From contig CATQHS010000001.1 in NCBI GenBank assembly GCA_958296055.1, positions 62,001 through 126,000 of the forward strand: a stretch of DNA of 64,000 nucleotides. Reading direction: 5' to 3'. The notes beneath the pieces were generated by a model. The model worked only from the letters and a program-made list of their open reading frames with translations, ran no database searches and was not told the DNA's origin. The DNA is from an uncultured Acidimicrobiales bacterium. GTDB lineage: Bacteria; Actinomycetota; Acidimicrobiia; Acidimicrobiales; Aldehydirespiratoraceae. The position numbers and the translations under genes are program-made. Shown in pieces: positions 22,860 through 31,942 of the stretch; positions within the stretch are counted from its first letter, which is position 1; every line of letters starts with the position of its first letter.

Positions 22860-24869
22860 TCAACTGTTTCCAGCAACTTCACAGAACGGGAGTTCACCTT
22901 CGTTGAAGTCGTTGTCGACATACTGCAACGAATCTGGAATGCATCCGGTCAGCGAGTTGCCGCTCAGCCGGATCAGTTCCAAGTCGTCCAAGCCGGCCAA
23001 TGTTTCGGGCACCGATCCAGTCAGCATATTGTTGCCGAGCCGCAACTCTCTCAACTTCGTCAGATTGGCGATCTCAGACGGTATCGGCCCTGTCAACCGG
23101 TTGTTTTGCAAGTTCAGCTTTATCAGCTCGTCTAAGTTGCCCAATTTCGGTGAGATATTTCCTTCGATACTGCGGGACGGAAGTTCTAGTTCTCGGATTC
23201 GGTTGGGGTCGCCTCCGATAGTCACATGGTCCCAGTTTACGAGCGACTCGTCATAGGTCCAGTTCACACCTGCCCCTTCGGTCAGAGCATCCTTGGCCGC
23301 CATCAAGCTCTCGCAATCGCGGACCAAACCGAGACTGTGTTCGGGGCTCGGCACAACTATGCCATTGGAGCAGGACGTATCATACGGTTCCGGCGCTATG
23401 CCTACCTGGAAGATCGGCGCTTCTTTCCCGCTTGACTTGTACCCTTCGGTGAACTCAAAGACAGCATCGGCCTTCACCGTCGCATAGTGGCCTGCCTCCG
23501 GGTAGATATTCTGGATGTTCTCTCGGTTCCAAGCGTTCCAGAGTTCGGCAAGGCGGGCCGCCGTTTCGATGTCGCTGCCGATCAGGTCGTCGGTCTCTCC
23601 GGGGTCTTGCGCCAGATTGAAGAGTTGTGGCCCTCTCTCTGAGTCTTCTTTGATGAGTTTCGCGTTGTCGGCGCGGACCACGAACTTAGTCGAACTCGGG
23701 GTGCGAGACGACTGTCGCCAGAATAGCGCTTCATGCGGTGCTCCAACCTTCTCTCCGCGAACGAAGGGATCAAGGTTCACACCGTCCAGTGGCCGGTCGA
23801 GGTTGGGTGCCGATCCGGCCAGGGCCAAAGCGGTGGCTGCTATGTCTAGGCTGGAGACCATCGGTTCGAATGTCGCACCACTCGGCCATTCGGCTGGCCA
23901 CGAGGCGATGAAAGGCACGCGTATTCCACCCTCGAAGAAGCTCCCCTTGCCTGTGCGGAAAGGAGCATTGTCAGCCCAGTCGTGACCCGGGTAGACGACA
24001 GGAGACACTCCACCGTTGTCGCTCAGAAAAAAGACGACGGTGTCGTCCCGGACGCCCGACCGTTCGAGTGCGTCGAGCACCCGGCCCACGTTGCCGTCCA
24101 GCGAGTCGACCATCGCTAAGTAGAGCCGGCGATTCTCGTCTTCTATGTGCGAATACTTCTCGACAAGATCTTCAGGAGCTTGCAAAGGGGTATGGGGCGC
24201 GTTATAGGCGAGGTACAGGAAGAACGGATCCTCTCGCCGCTCTTGCACAAAGCTCACCGCCCGGTCGGTCAGAGCGTCGGTTAGATAGCCGTCCATTCCG
24301 GTGGCGCCTCTGTTCTCATTCAACGGCAAGTAGTCAATTCCCGGACGAGTGAGATCAATGTGGAAGTAGTCGTGTGCGCCGCCGATAAAGCCGTAAAAGT
24401 AGTCGAATCCACGATTGAGGGGATGGAAGGCTGGGGCGGCCCCTAGTTGCCACTTGCCAACGATGCCGGTCTGGTAACCTGCCTCGCTCAGATAAGCCGC
24501 CATGGTCTTTTCCTCCACCGGAAGGCCGTGTCCTTCGTCGAGAGGCGCATAAGCGACGTTGTACTCCATACCGAAACGAGCTGGATAGCGGCCGGTCATC
24601 AAACCGGCGCGTGACGGGCCGCAGAAGGGATGCACGACATAACCGTTGGAGAAAGCCACGCCCTCTTCGGCCAACCGGTCGATGTTTGGGGTCTCAATCT
24701 CGGTCGCACCGTTGTAGCTGACGTCGTTGTAACCGAGATCATCAACGAAAATGACGACGAAATTCGGCCGATTATCCTCAGAAGATCTAGCGGCCTTTCG
24801 ATCAGGCAGTAGTGAGCACCCTGAGGCGATCAAAAAAACGATCAGAAGGCAAATGCGGGCGCTCTTCAT
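22860..24869 (-). CDS. Lipoprotein sulfatase with C-terminal plant-type leucine-rich repeats
   Basis: Lipobox LIASGC; sulfatase signature CGPSR (CxPxR) and GKWQLG; C-term LxxLxLxxNxLTGxIP repeats (KLNLQNNRLTGPIPSEIANLTKLRELRLGNNMLTGSVPETLAGL). Confidence 0.92.
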   Translation of the reverse strand: MKSARICLLIVFLIASGCSLLPDRKAARSSEDNRPNFVVIFVDDLGYNDVSYNGATEIETPNIDRLAEEGVAFSNGYVVHPFCGPSRAGLMTGRYPARFGMEYNVAYAPLDEGHGLPVEEKTMAAYLSEAGYQTGIVGKWQLGAAPAFHPLNRGFDYFYGFIGGAHDYFHIDLTRPGIDYLPLNENRGATGMDGYLTDALTDRAVSFVQERREDPFFLYLAYNAPHTPLQAPEDLVEKYSHIEDENRRLYLAMVDSLDGNVGRVLDALERSGVRDDTVVFFLSDNGGVSPVVYPGHDWADNAPFRTGKGSFFEGGIRVPFIASWPAEWPSGATFEPMVSSLDIAATALALAGSAPNLDRPLDGVNLDPFVRGEKVGAPHEALFWRQSSRTPSSTKFVVRADNAKLIKEDSERGPQLFNLAQDPGETDDLIGSDIETAARLAELWNAWNRENIQNIYPEAGHYATVKADAVFEFTEGYKSSGKEAPIFQVGIAPEPYDTSCSNGIVVPSPEHSLGLVRDCESLMAAKDALTEGAGVNWTYDESLVNWDHVTIGGDPNRIRELELPSRSIEGNISPKLGNLDELIKLNLQNNRLTGPIPSEIANLTKLRELRLGNNMLTGSVPETLAGLDDLELIRLSGNSLTGCIPDSLQYVDNDFNEGELPFCEVAGNS

Positions 24870-25090
24870 CTTCGCAGCAGTGAACTTTCCAGTTTCGGCA
24901 GTTGCATGGCAGGCCGATGCGCGGGCAGGAGCAGTCTGGGATCGGCGGGATCGGCGTTGCGGCAAACTTCCCGTTGCGGCGAACTTCGAAGTGCAGGTGA
25001 GGACCAGTGTTCCATCTCGTTGAGCCTACTAGTCCGATGACCTCGCCCCGAGTGACGTAGTCTCCGGCTTCCACCGTCAGCTTCGACGAA
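24805..25090 (-). pseudogene. M23 (LytM-type) peptidase, C-terminal remnant
   Basis: SSKLTVEAGDYVTRGEVIGLVGSTRWNTGPHLHFEVRRNGKFAATP; HLHFE motif present, upstream half absent. Confidence 0.65.
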
Positions 25091-25120
25091 CAACGCGCCG
25101 CCTGGTCTGAGATGAGGCGG

Positions 25121-25678
25121 TCAGATGTCGAAGACCCCGTCGGCGGCCAAGGCGGCCCCGACTAGGACGGCCGCCGCCCCGGTGAGCGCTTGGCCGGCCC
25201 GGACCACCCGGGCTCCGGTCCGGCTCTGCGGCGAGGGCTGGGCCATCACCGCCGCCGTCACCGCCAGGGCGACCCCGACCACGGCGCCGGTCCGCTCCGC
25301 CCCCAGATCGGCGCCGGCGCTCACGGCCAGCACCCCGAGGCCGGGCCCGAACAGATGGGGCACGGCCCCGGGCACGATGGCCGCCTTCCATCCCGGCAGC
25401 GCCGGCTCCACTCGGGCCGGGCCGGCGACCATGTCCCGGGCGCCTACTGTGATCAGTGCCGCCCCGGCCGCGATCCGGGCGGTGGGAGCGTTGATCCCCA
25501 GGACATCCAACAGCGGCCCCGAGAGCCCCGAGATCGCCACCACCGCGATCAGCACCGTCAGCGCCCCGCCGGCCGCGCAACCGAACCTCTGGGGCCGGGA
25601 CCGGCCCGGGGCGCCCGGCCAGATTCGCAGCGGGTTGACGGTCACGACTGCGGCCACCGCCGCCATCAGAGCGCTCAC
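25121..25678 (-). CDS. MarC-like polytopic membrane protein
   Basis: 185 aa hydrophobic; TVNPLR, AAGAALITVGARDM, AIVPGAVPHLFGPG; family assignment tentative. Confidence 0.65.
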   Translation of the reverse strand: MSALMAAVAAVVTVNPLRIWPGAPGRSRPQRFGCAAGGALTVLIAVVAISGLSGPLLDVLGINAPTARIAAGAALITVGARDMVAGPARVEPALPGWKAAIVPGAVPHLFGPGLGVLAVSAGADLGAERTGAVVGVALAVTAAVMAQPSPQSRTGARVVRAGQALTGAAAVLVGAALAADGVFDI

Positions 25679-25688
25679 GGCCCCGAAG

Positions 25689-26948
25689 CTAGGGCTCCAA
25701 GTGCGGCATCAGCAGGATCAGGGCCGACAGGGTGTGCTGCTGGTCGTCCATGCGGGTCACCCCGAGCCGGAACCAGGCCCCGGTCACCGCGGCCGGATCG
25801 GCCCGCGGGTACTGGTCGGGCGAGCGAACCTGGCGCTCGATGAGCATCCCGGCCGCGCAGGCCATGCGCTCGGCCAGGGCGGCGGCGTCGACGTCGATGC
25901 CCGGCGCCGAGGCGTCAGCGTCCAGGCCGGAGTCAGCCTCGCTGGCGGCGGTGCCGACCAGCGTCCGGTCGGCCACTACCCGAGCCAGGTTTCCCAGTCC
26001 CTCCCCCACCGTTCCCACGCCTCCCGGCATGGCCACCGGCCCCCGGGTGAGCGTCGTGATCCCCCCTTGGCGCTGGCTCTCATAGCGGACCTGCACCCCG
26101 AACAGCCCGAGTTGGCGCTCGATCCAGGTCCGAACGGCGGCGTCGAGGGCGGGGGGCGGCCCCCATTCGCCCATGGCGGCCAGGCCATAGGAAGCCCAGT
26201 GGTCCGACAACATCGGGAATTGCTCCTCGGCGTCGTCGCGCTCGGTGGCGAGATAGCCGAGGATGCGCTGCGCGGCGGCCCTGTATCCCCGGCCGGGGAA
26301 CAGCGGCTCCAGGACGCTCAGGGCGTACATGACCTGGCCGATGGCGAAGGGCGAGCGGGTGCCGGCCGCGGACCTGTCGGCGGCGTCGATCACCGCCTCG
26401 ACCGCGCCCCGGTCGGTGACGGTTCCCAGCAGGGTCCGGCCGTAGGCGTCCATGTCGGCGTCTCGGCTGGTGTCGCCGGTGGCCCGTCGGCGCTGGCCGA
26501 GGGCGGCCACCAACAGCGCGGTGGCCCCGGTGGGTGCCCCGCGTCCCGGTCCGAACACGGCGCCGGCCCCGTCGGCGGTCGGGCTGGTGTGGCGGTCGAC
26601 GTAGACCAAGCCCTTGTCGGCGATGGCCGCGGCCCCGACGACGCCGGCCGCCTCGGCCTGATACAGGGAGAACAGCACACCGGCGTGGCGAGGGTCGTTG
26701 TAGCCGTCGATATCGGTCCCGGCCTCGGCGTCGTAGCCGTAGCGGAACCGACCGCTCTGGTCATCGACGTTGGCCCCGAACCAGCCCACCGCGGCTTCGA
26801 TGGCCTGCCGGGCCTCGGCCTGGCCGGCCGGAGGGCAGCGCTCGGGATGGACGGCCACCCCCACCACGGCCAGAACCGCGGCCCAGGTGACGGCGACCCC
26901 GGCCAGCCGACGTCGGATCCCTGACACCGGGAGCAAGGTACCCGCCAA
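25689..26948 (-). CDS. Exported hypothetical protein, possibly alpha/alpha-barrel fold
   Basis: 419 aa, N-terminal signal/TM, repeated helical hairpin-like segments; good coding frame next to the MarC-like gene. Confidence 0.7.
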   Translation of the reverse strand: MAGTLLPVSGIRRRLAGVAVTWAAVLAVVGVAVHPERCPPAGQAEARQAIEAAVGWFGANVDDQSGRFRYGYDAEAGTDIDGYNDPRHAGVLFSLYQAEAAGVVGAAAIADKGLVYVDRHTSPTADGAGAVFGPGRGAPTGATALLVAALGQRRRATGDTSRDADMDAYGRTLLGTVTDRGAVEAVIDAADRSAAGTRSPFAIGQVMYALSVLEPLFPGRGYRAAAQRILGYLATERDDAEEQFPMLSDHWASYGLAAMGEWGPPPALDAAVRTWIERQLGLFGVQVRYESQRQGGITTLTRGPVAMPGGVGTVGEGLGNLARVVADRTLVGTAASEADSGLDADASAPGIDVDAAALAERMACAAGMLIERQVRSPDQYPRADPAAVTGAWFRLGVTRMDDQQHTLSALILLMPHLEP

Positions 26949-27027
26949 CCTACGATGGCCCGGTGATCGGCTGGTGGCGCCGGGCCGGGCGGGGGCCGTT
27001 TTCTCGGCGGCCGGGAGGGGCGGTCCG

Positions 27028-27465
27028 GTGATCGGCTGGTGGCGCCGGGCCGGGCCCGTCGCGGTGGCTGCGATGGTGTTGGCGCCCGCGTTCGGCGACC
27101 CCGCCGTCGACGGCTACCCGCTGTCCAGCTATCCGATGTTCTCGACCGACCGCCCGGTCCGGGCCGACCTGGTCACGGTGGTGGGCGTGACCGGTGCTGG
27201 CGAGGCGGTGCGGCTCTCGCCTGAGTTGATAGCCGGTGCCGACGAGCCGATCCTGGCCGCGGCCACCGTGGCCGGCGCCGTCCGGGCCGACCAGTCCGAC
27301 CGGCTCTGTGCCGAAGTGGCCGACCGGGTGCGGGCGGCCGGGCCCGACGTGGCCGAGGCGGTGGTGAGAACCGAGCACGTCGACGTGGTGGCCCATGTGG
27401 CCGACGGCGCCGGCCCGCTGGCAGTGACCGTACATGCCCGCTGCCCGGTGACGCCGCCGCCGTGA
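27028..27465 (+). CDS. Hypothetical exported protein preceding HTTM gene
   Basis: GTG start VIGWWRRAGPVAVAAMVLAPAFGDPAVDGYPLSSYPMFSTDRP; stop overlaps next start (27462). Confidence 0.6.
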   Translation: MIGWWRRAGPVAVAAMVLAPAFGDPAVDGYPLSSYPMFSTDRPVRADLVTVVGVTGAGEAVRLSPELIAGADEPILAAATVAGAVRADQSDRLCAEVADRVRAAGPDVAEAVVRTEHVDVVAHVADGAGPLAVTVHARCPVTPPP

Positions 27466-28472
27466 CCGGTTTCCGGCTGCGCCCGCAACCCGGCGGGACC
27501 GGGGCCGGTCACGGTTTCCGGCTGCGCTCGCGACCCGCCGGGGTCGTAGACGAGCCGTACCTGCGCCGGCTGGGGCTGATCCGGGTTTTGGTGGCCGGCT
27601 ATGCCACGGCGTGGACCGCCGTCCGGGCCCCTCACCTGCTCGACCACCTCGACTTCGACGGCCGCCGCTTCGATCCGGTCGGGGTCTTGGCCCCCCTGAG
27701 CGGCCCGCCCGCCGGGATCGCCGTGGTAGCCGGGGTGGCGGCCACCGTCGCCTTCGGGGCGGCGGCGACGCTGGGCTGGCGCTACCGGGTCACCGGTCCG
27801 GCGCTGGCCGTGTCGTTCCTGGCCGTCACCACCTACCGCAGCTCATGGGGCCAGATCTTCCACACCGAGAACCTGGCCGCCCTCCATCTCGCCGTCCTAG
27901 CCGTCGCCCCCGCCGACCGCCACTGGGCCCTGCGACGGGCCCTGCTACCCCGCCACCCCCGGCGATCAGAGCCCGAGCGGTCTGCGGTTCGGAGCGGCGA
28001 CGACGGGCGCTGGGCGGTGCGGGCCCTGGCCGTCGCCACCGTGGCCGGCTACGTGGTGGCCGGGGTGGCCAAGCTGCGCAACGGCGGCGCGGCCTGGCTC
28101 GACGGCGAGGTGCTGGTGAACCAGGTGGCCTTCGACAACGCCCGCAAAGACGTGCTCGGCGACGTGATGAGCCCTCTGGCCGGCTTCTTCGTGGAGCACC
28201 GGTGGCTGGCCCGCCCGGCCGTGCTGGCCTCCATGGCCGTGGAACTCGGCGCGCCGCTGGCGCTGCTGGGCCGCCGGGCCGCCGGGGTTTGGAGCTTGGC
28301 TGCCTGGGGCTTCCACCTGGCCATCCTGGTCCTGATGGCCATCGTGTTCCCCTACCACCTGCTGGGCCTGGCCCTAGTCCCCCTACTCCCCCTCGAGGAC
28401 TGGACTTCCCGCCTCCGGCCGATAGGCCCTGTGTCGGCTGGCCGGAGCCCGTTCGGCGATCCAGTCGGCTAG
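27462..28472 (+). CDS. HTTM (gamma-carboxylase-like) domain membrane protein
   Basis: Multi-TM; TYRSSWGQIFHTENLAALHLAVLA, VAGVAKLRNGGAAWLDGEVL, GAPLALLGRR..., WGFHLAILVLMAIVFPYHLLGLAL. Confidence 0.75.
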   Translation: MTGFRLRPQPGGTGAGHGFRLRSRPAGVVDEPYLRRLGLIRVLVAGYATAWTAVRAPHLLDHLDFDGRRFDPVGVLAPLSGPPAGIAVVAGVAATVAFGAAATLGWRYRVTGPALAVSFLAVTTYRSSWGQIFHTENLAALHLAVLAVAPADRHWALRRALLPRHPRRSEPERSAVRSGDDGRWAVRALAVATVAGYVVAGVAKLRNGGAAWLDGEVLVNQVAFDNARKDVLGDVMSPLAGFFVEHRWLARPAVLASMAVELGAPLALLGRRAAGVWSLAAWGFHLAILVLMAIVFPYHLLGLALVPLLPLEDWTSRLRPIGPVSAGRSPFGDPVG

Positions 28473-29687
28473 GCCGTCGAGTTGGCGGGCCACCGAGTCG
28501 GGCGGGCCGGTCAGGTCGAGGGGCCGGCAGTGCAGGACTTGGCCCGAGTTGCGGACGGTGACCGGCTGGCCGGGTGAGCCGTCCTCGGCGTGGCAATAGA
28601 TGAGGACCCCCTCGCCGAGGCTGAGGGCGGTGGTGTAGGCCAGCATCTGGTAGTAGTCGGGGTTGCGGGCCTCCCCCGACTCGGTGAGCTTGTACTTGAC
28701 ATCGCCGACGTAGACGGTCTCGCCGCGCCGCTCGAACACCAGGTCGGGCCGCATCCGCACCGTGTCTCCCCGGCCCAGGTGGGTCGGGTACTGGTCCTTC
28801 ACCTTCAGACGACCCCGCAGCGCCCGCCGGAGCCGCTCAGTGACGAACCGCTCGAACAGGTCGTTCATGTCCACCATGAACGACACAGTCGTCCACCGGC
28901 CCGACCTATCGACCAGGGTCAGGTTCTCCAGCACCAGCCGGGCCAGGTGCAGGGCGGGCCGGTAGTGCTCGTTGAGCCGGTTGAAGTCGATCCGGTCGAG
29001 GTCGCCGGGCTCGACCCGGGCGTTGGCCACCTCTTCCAGGTCGGCGACCAAGCCGAGAAGCCGGCGCCGGTCCTCGGCTGGCACCATCGGCACCCGCAGG
29101 GCCAAGCGCAGCGCCGCCTTCAGGTAGCGGTTCTCCCTGACGTCGGCGGTGAAGTCGTCGTAGCGGCAGTCGAGCGGGAACGCCAGCCCGCCCCGGGCGA
29201 CCATGGGCGCCAGGTCGGGACGGCCCCGCAGGGCGGTCAGCCGCTCGCGGCGCTCTCGGTACCGGCGGAAGACGCCCCGGGCCAGGGTGGTCTCGGCGGT
29301 GCGGGCCAGGAACGAGATCACCGCGGGCAGCAGGTCCGGGTCGCCGGCGTAGTCGAAGGCCTCGGTGCGCCAGTCTTCGGGCCGCAGCCCCGCCTCCAGC
29401 AGCAGGAACAGGTTTTCGAGGCGGATCTTGGGCTTGACCAGGATGCGGACGTCGCCGACGATCAGCGTTCCCACCCGGTGGCCGGCCCTCACGTTCCAAC
29501 ATCGGGGAACCTGGCTCGGGGAGACCGACACCAACCGGGTGGCGGCCAAGTCGCGAGCTTGAGCGTCGGCGATCGGCAGATCCCGCTCCTCGTACTCGAA
29601 CAGCTCGTGGGTACTCATCCGGCCTGGGTCGGCGCCGCGCCCGTCGCTGGCGGCGCGGCCCTCGAGCACTCCGGCCGCGATGCTCAT
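28383..29687 (-). CDS. mcrC: McrC-family restriction component
   Basis: ATG at 29687 overlaps upstream stop (ATGA); ENRYLKAALR, MNDLFERFV, RPDLVFERRGETVYVGDVKYK (PD-(D/E)xK-like D...VKYK), PDYYQMLAYTTAL. Confidence 0.88.
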   Translation of the reverse strand: MSIAAGVLEGRAASDGRGADPGRMSTHELFEYEERDLPIADAQARDLAATRLVSVSPSQVPRCWNVRAGHRVGTLIVGDVRILVKPKIRLENLFLLLEAGLRPEDWRTEAFDYAGDPDLLPAVISFLARTAETTLARGVFRRYRERRERLTALRGRPDLAPMVARGGLAFPLDCRYDDFTADVRENRYLKAALRLALRVPMVPAEDRRRLLGLVADLEEVANARVEPGDLDRIDFNRLNEHYRPALHLARLVLENLTLVDRSGRWTTVSFMVDMNDLFERFVTERLRRALRGRLKVKDQYPTHLGRGDTVRMRPDLVFERRGETVYVGDVKYKLTESGEARNPDYYQMLAYTTALSLGEGVLIYCHAEDGSPGQPVTVRNSGQVLHCRPLDLTGPPDSVARQLDGLADWIAERAPASRHRAYRPEAGSPVLEGE

Positions 29688-31942
29688 GCGGTCGGCGGTT
29701 CGGGGCCGGTCTCGTCGGGCCCGTCCGGCTCCGATCCGGTCGGGTCCACGCTGGGATCGCCGGTCCGCTCCCGGTAGCGGCCCAGAACGGCATCGAAGCG
29801 GAACCGGTCGATCTGGGCCGGGTCGCCGAAGAACTGGTCCTCGATGAAGGGCTCGATGTTGTACTCCCAGATCTGGCGCAGCCGGTCGCGGTCGAGGCCC
29901 GGCTTCATGAAGTGGCTGGCACCGAGCAGCAGATGCGACCCGCCCAGCGCATGGGTGAGGTCGTCGTTGACCATGTCCACCAGGACGCCGACCCACTCCG
30001 GCTCGTTGTTGGCCCTCAGCCAGCGTTCGAGCAGCCCGCTGGCCGGGCCCCGGTCGGGGAAGAACGGCACGAACTGGAAGCGGCGGCGGAGGGCGGCGTC
30101 GATGAGGGCGATGGACCGGTCGGCGGTGTTCATGGTGCCGACGAACTGGAGGTTTGGGGGCAGACGGAAGGGTTGGTCGGGCCGGTAGAGGGTCCGCACC
30201 GACTCGTCCCGGTACTCGAATAAGAACAGCAGCTCGCCTAGCACCTTGGGCAGGTTGGCCCGGTTGATCTCGTCGATCACCATGACGTGGCGCCGGCCGG
30301 GATCGGCCGCGGCCTTCTCGGCCAGCAGCGCCAGCGGGCCGGGGGTGAGTCGATAGGCCAGGGCCCCGTCGGCGCCGGTCTCGGGCCGGTAGCCCTCGAA
30401 GAAGTCCTCATATGAGGTCGAGGGGTGGAACTGCACCAGCATCCGCCGATCCGGGTCGGGGGCCAGGGCTCGGGCCAGCCCCCGGGCCAGATAGGTCTTG
30501 CCGGTGCCCGGCGGGCCGTAGAGGATGGCCTGGCCCTTGTCGTCGAGCAGGCTCACCAGATCGTCGAGAAAGCCGCGGCCCTCCAGCAGCAACTCCTCGG
30601 CAAGGCTCTCGATCCTCGCGTCGAGGGAGCCCTCCGCGGCTTCGTCGTCTTCGGCCCCTTCAGCCTCGGCCTCTTCGTCTCCGGCGGCGACGGAACCCCG
30701 GTGCTCCGACCGCGATCCCTCGCCGGTTGCCGCCTGCATCACCCGATCCATCATGGGCCTTGCCGCCTCGGTGACCGATACCACCTCGGCCCGCAGATCC
30801 AGGCCGGCCAGTTCCTCGGGCTCGTACCACCTGCCGTAGAAGAGGTCGCCGTTGGCCCCCACGAACCCGTGCTTGTCGCTGTTCGGTGACTTGAAGTCTG
30901 ACAGGCGCATGACTTTGAACTCTTCGAACCCGGGCGGCCGCAACGCCTCGAGGGAGCCCTTCAGATCGGTCCAGGGGCTCAAGTGACCGGTGCGAAAACC
31001 GATAGCTGCGCCTTGGTGGTTGACCCAGACTCGGATGGCAGGGCCTTCGGGCTCCACCGGCAGCCGCCAGTCCACCCACAGGTCCGAGCGCCCCGGCCCG
31101 TTCTGATTCCACATTCGCGGGAGCTTCTTGTACTTCAGGTCCAGACCGGCTACCTCCGTGACCGACTCGCGTAGCGATTCGCCCAAATGCCGGGAGACGG
31201 CAACTAGAGCGTTGGCGTTGGCGAGAAGGGCGGCAGGGTCGATGTCTCGGTCGAGGCCGAACCGACACCGGTCGACCAGCACGGGGTCAAAGAGGGCATG
31301 ATTGTGCTGGACATGCATGTTGCGGACATACCAGAACCGCTCTGTGTCGTCGTCGAAGGCTCGGATCGCCTCCAAAAGCCGGAGATAGCGATCAGCCGGT
31401 TGAGAGGACGGCGGGAGGGTTGTGCCGGTGCAGTATTCGACGAAATAAACGGAGTCGCGCCAGGCGATGGGCCATTCAAGGGGATTCTCCATATTCCAGA
31501 AGTAAGACGCCAGGAACGCGGAGTAGCCAGGGGCAAGCAGTCTCCCCGCACCGATCCGCCGCACCTCGGCGGCCAGGTTGCTGATTTTACGGTGAGCCTC
31601 AGCGCTGTCGCGAGGCGGTCTCAACACATCGACCAGCAGACGGGCGGTGGCTCTGGAATCGTCGGTCTCGTTGTTGATATTACGCAGGAATATCTGTCCC
31701 GGGTAGCCCCTGAACGCAGTGTTTTTTCGTGAAAATTGCTGCATGGCTTCGACGAAGGCACCCAAGTCGTCGCTGCGGGCCAGTTCTTCGAGGTTGGCCA
31801 AGGCTATGGGAGCTTGGCGGCGCAAATACGGCAGCCAGTCGTCGGGGTCAGCGCCGCCGGCCGCCTCCCACTGCTTGACGTGAGCCCCGTACCAACGCTG
31901 GCTGAACTCGGCCAGTTCATTCTCGTATGCGTGCTCAGCCAT
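29684..31942 (-). CDS. McrB-family AAA+ ATPase, paralog 2
   Basis: GPPGTGKT, FHPSTSYEDFFEGYRPE, VMVIDEINRANLPKVLGELLFLFE, TMNTADRSIALIDAALRRRF. Confidence 0.9.
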   Translation of the reverse strand: MAEHAYENELAEFSQRWYGAHVKQWEAAGGADPDDWLPYLRRQAPIALANLEELARSDDLGAFVEAMQQFSRKNTAFRGYPGQIFLRNINNETDDSRATARLLVDVLRPPRDSAEAHRKISNLAAEVRRIGAGRLLAPGYSAFLASYFWNMENPLEWPIAWRDSVYFVEYCTGTTLPPSSQPADRYLRLLEAIRAFDDDTERFWYVRNMHVQHNHALFDPVLVDRCRFGLDRDIDPAALLANANALVAVSRHLGESLRESVTEVAGLDLKYKKLPRMWNQNGPGRSDLWVDWRLPVEPEGPAIRVWVNHQGAAIGFRTGHLSPWTDLKGSLEALRPPGFEEFKVMRLSDFKSPNSDKHGFVGANGDLFYGRWYEPEELAGLDLRAEVVSVTEAARPMMDRVMQAATGEGSRSEHRGSVAAGDEEAEAEGAEDDEAAEGSLDARIESLAEELLLEGRGFLDDLVSLLDDKGQAILYGPPGTGKTYLARGLARALAPDPDRRMLVQFHPSTSYEDFFEGYRPETGADGALAYRLTPGPLALLAEKAAADPGRRHVMVIDEINRANLPKVLGELLFLFEYRDESVRTLYRPDQPFRLPPNLQFVGTMNTADRSIALIDAALRRRFQFVPFFPDRGPASGLLERWLRANNEPEWVGVLVDMVNDDLTHALGGSHLLLGASHFMKPGLDRDRLRQIWEYNIEPFIEDQFFGDPAQIDRFRFDAVLGRYRERTGDPSVDPTGSEPDGPDETGPEPPTA

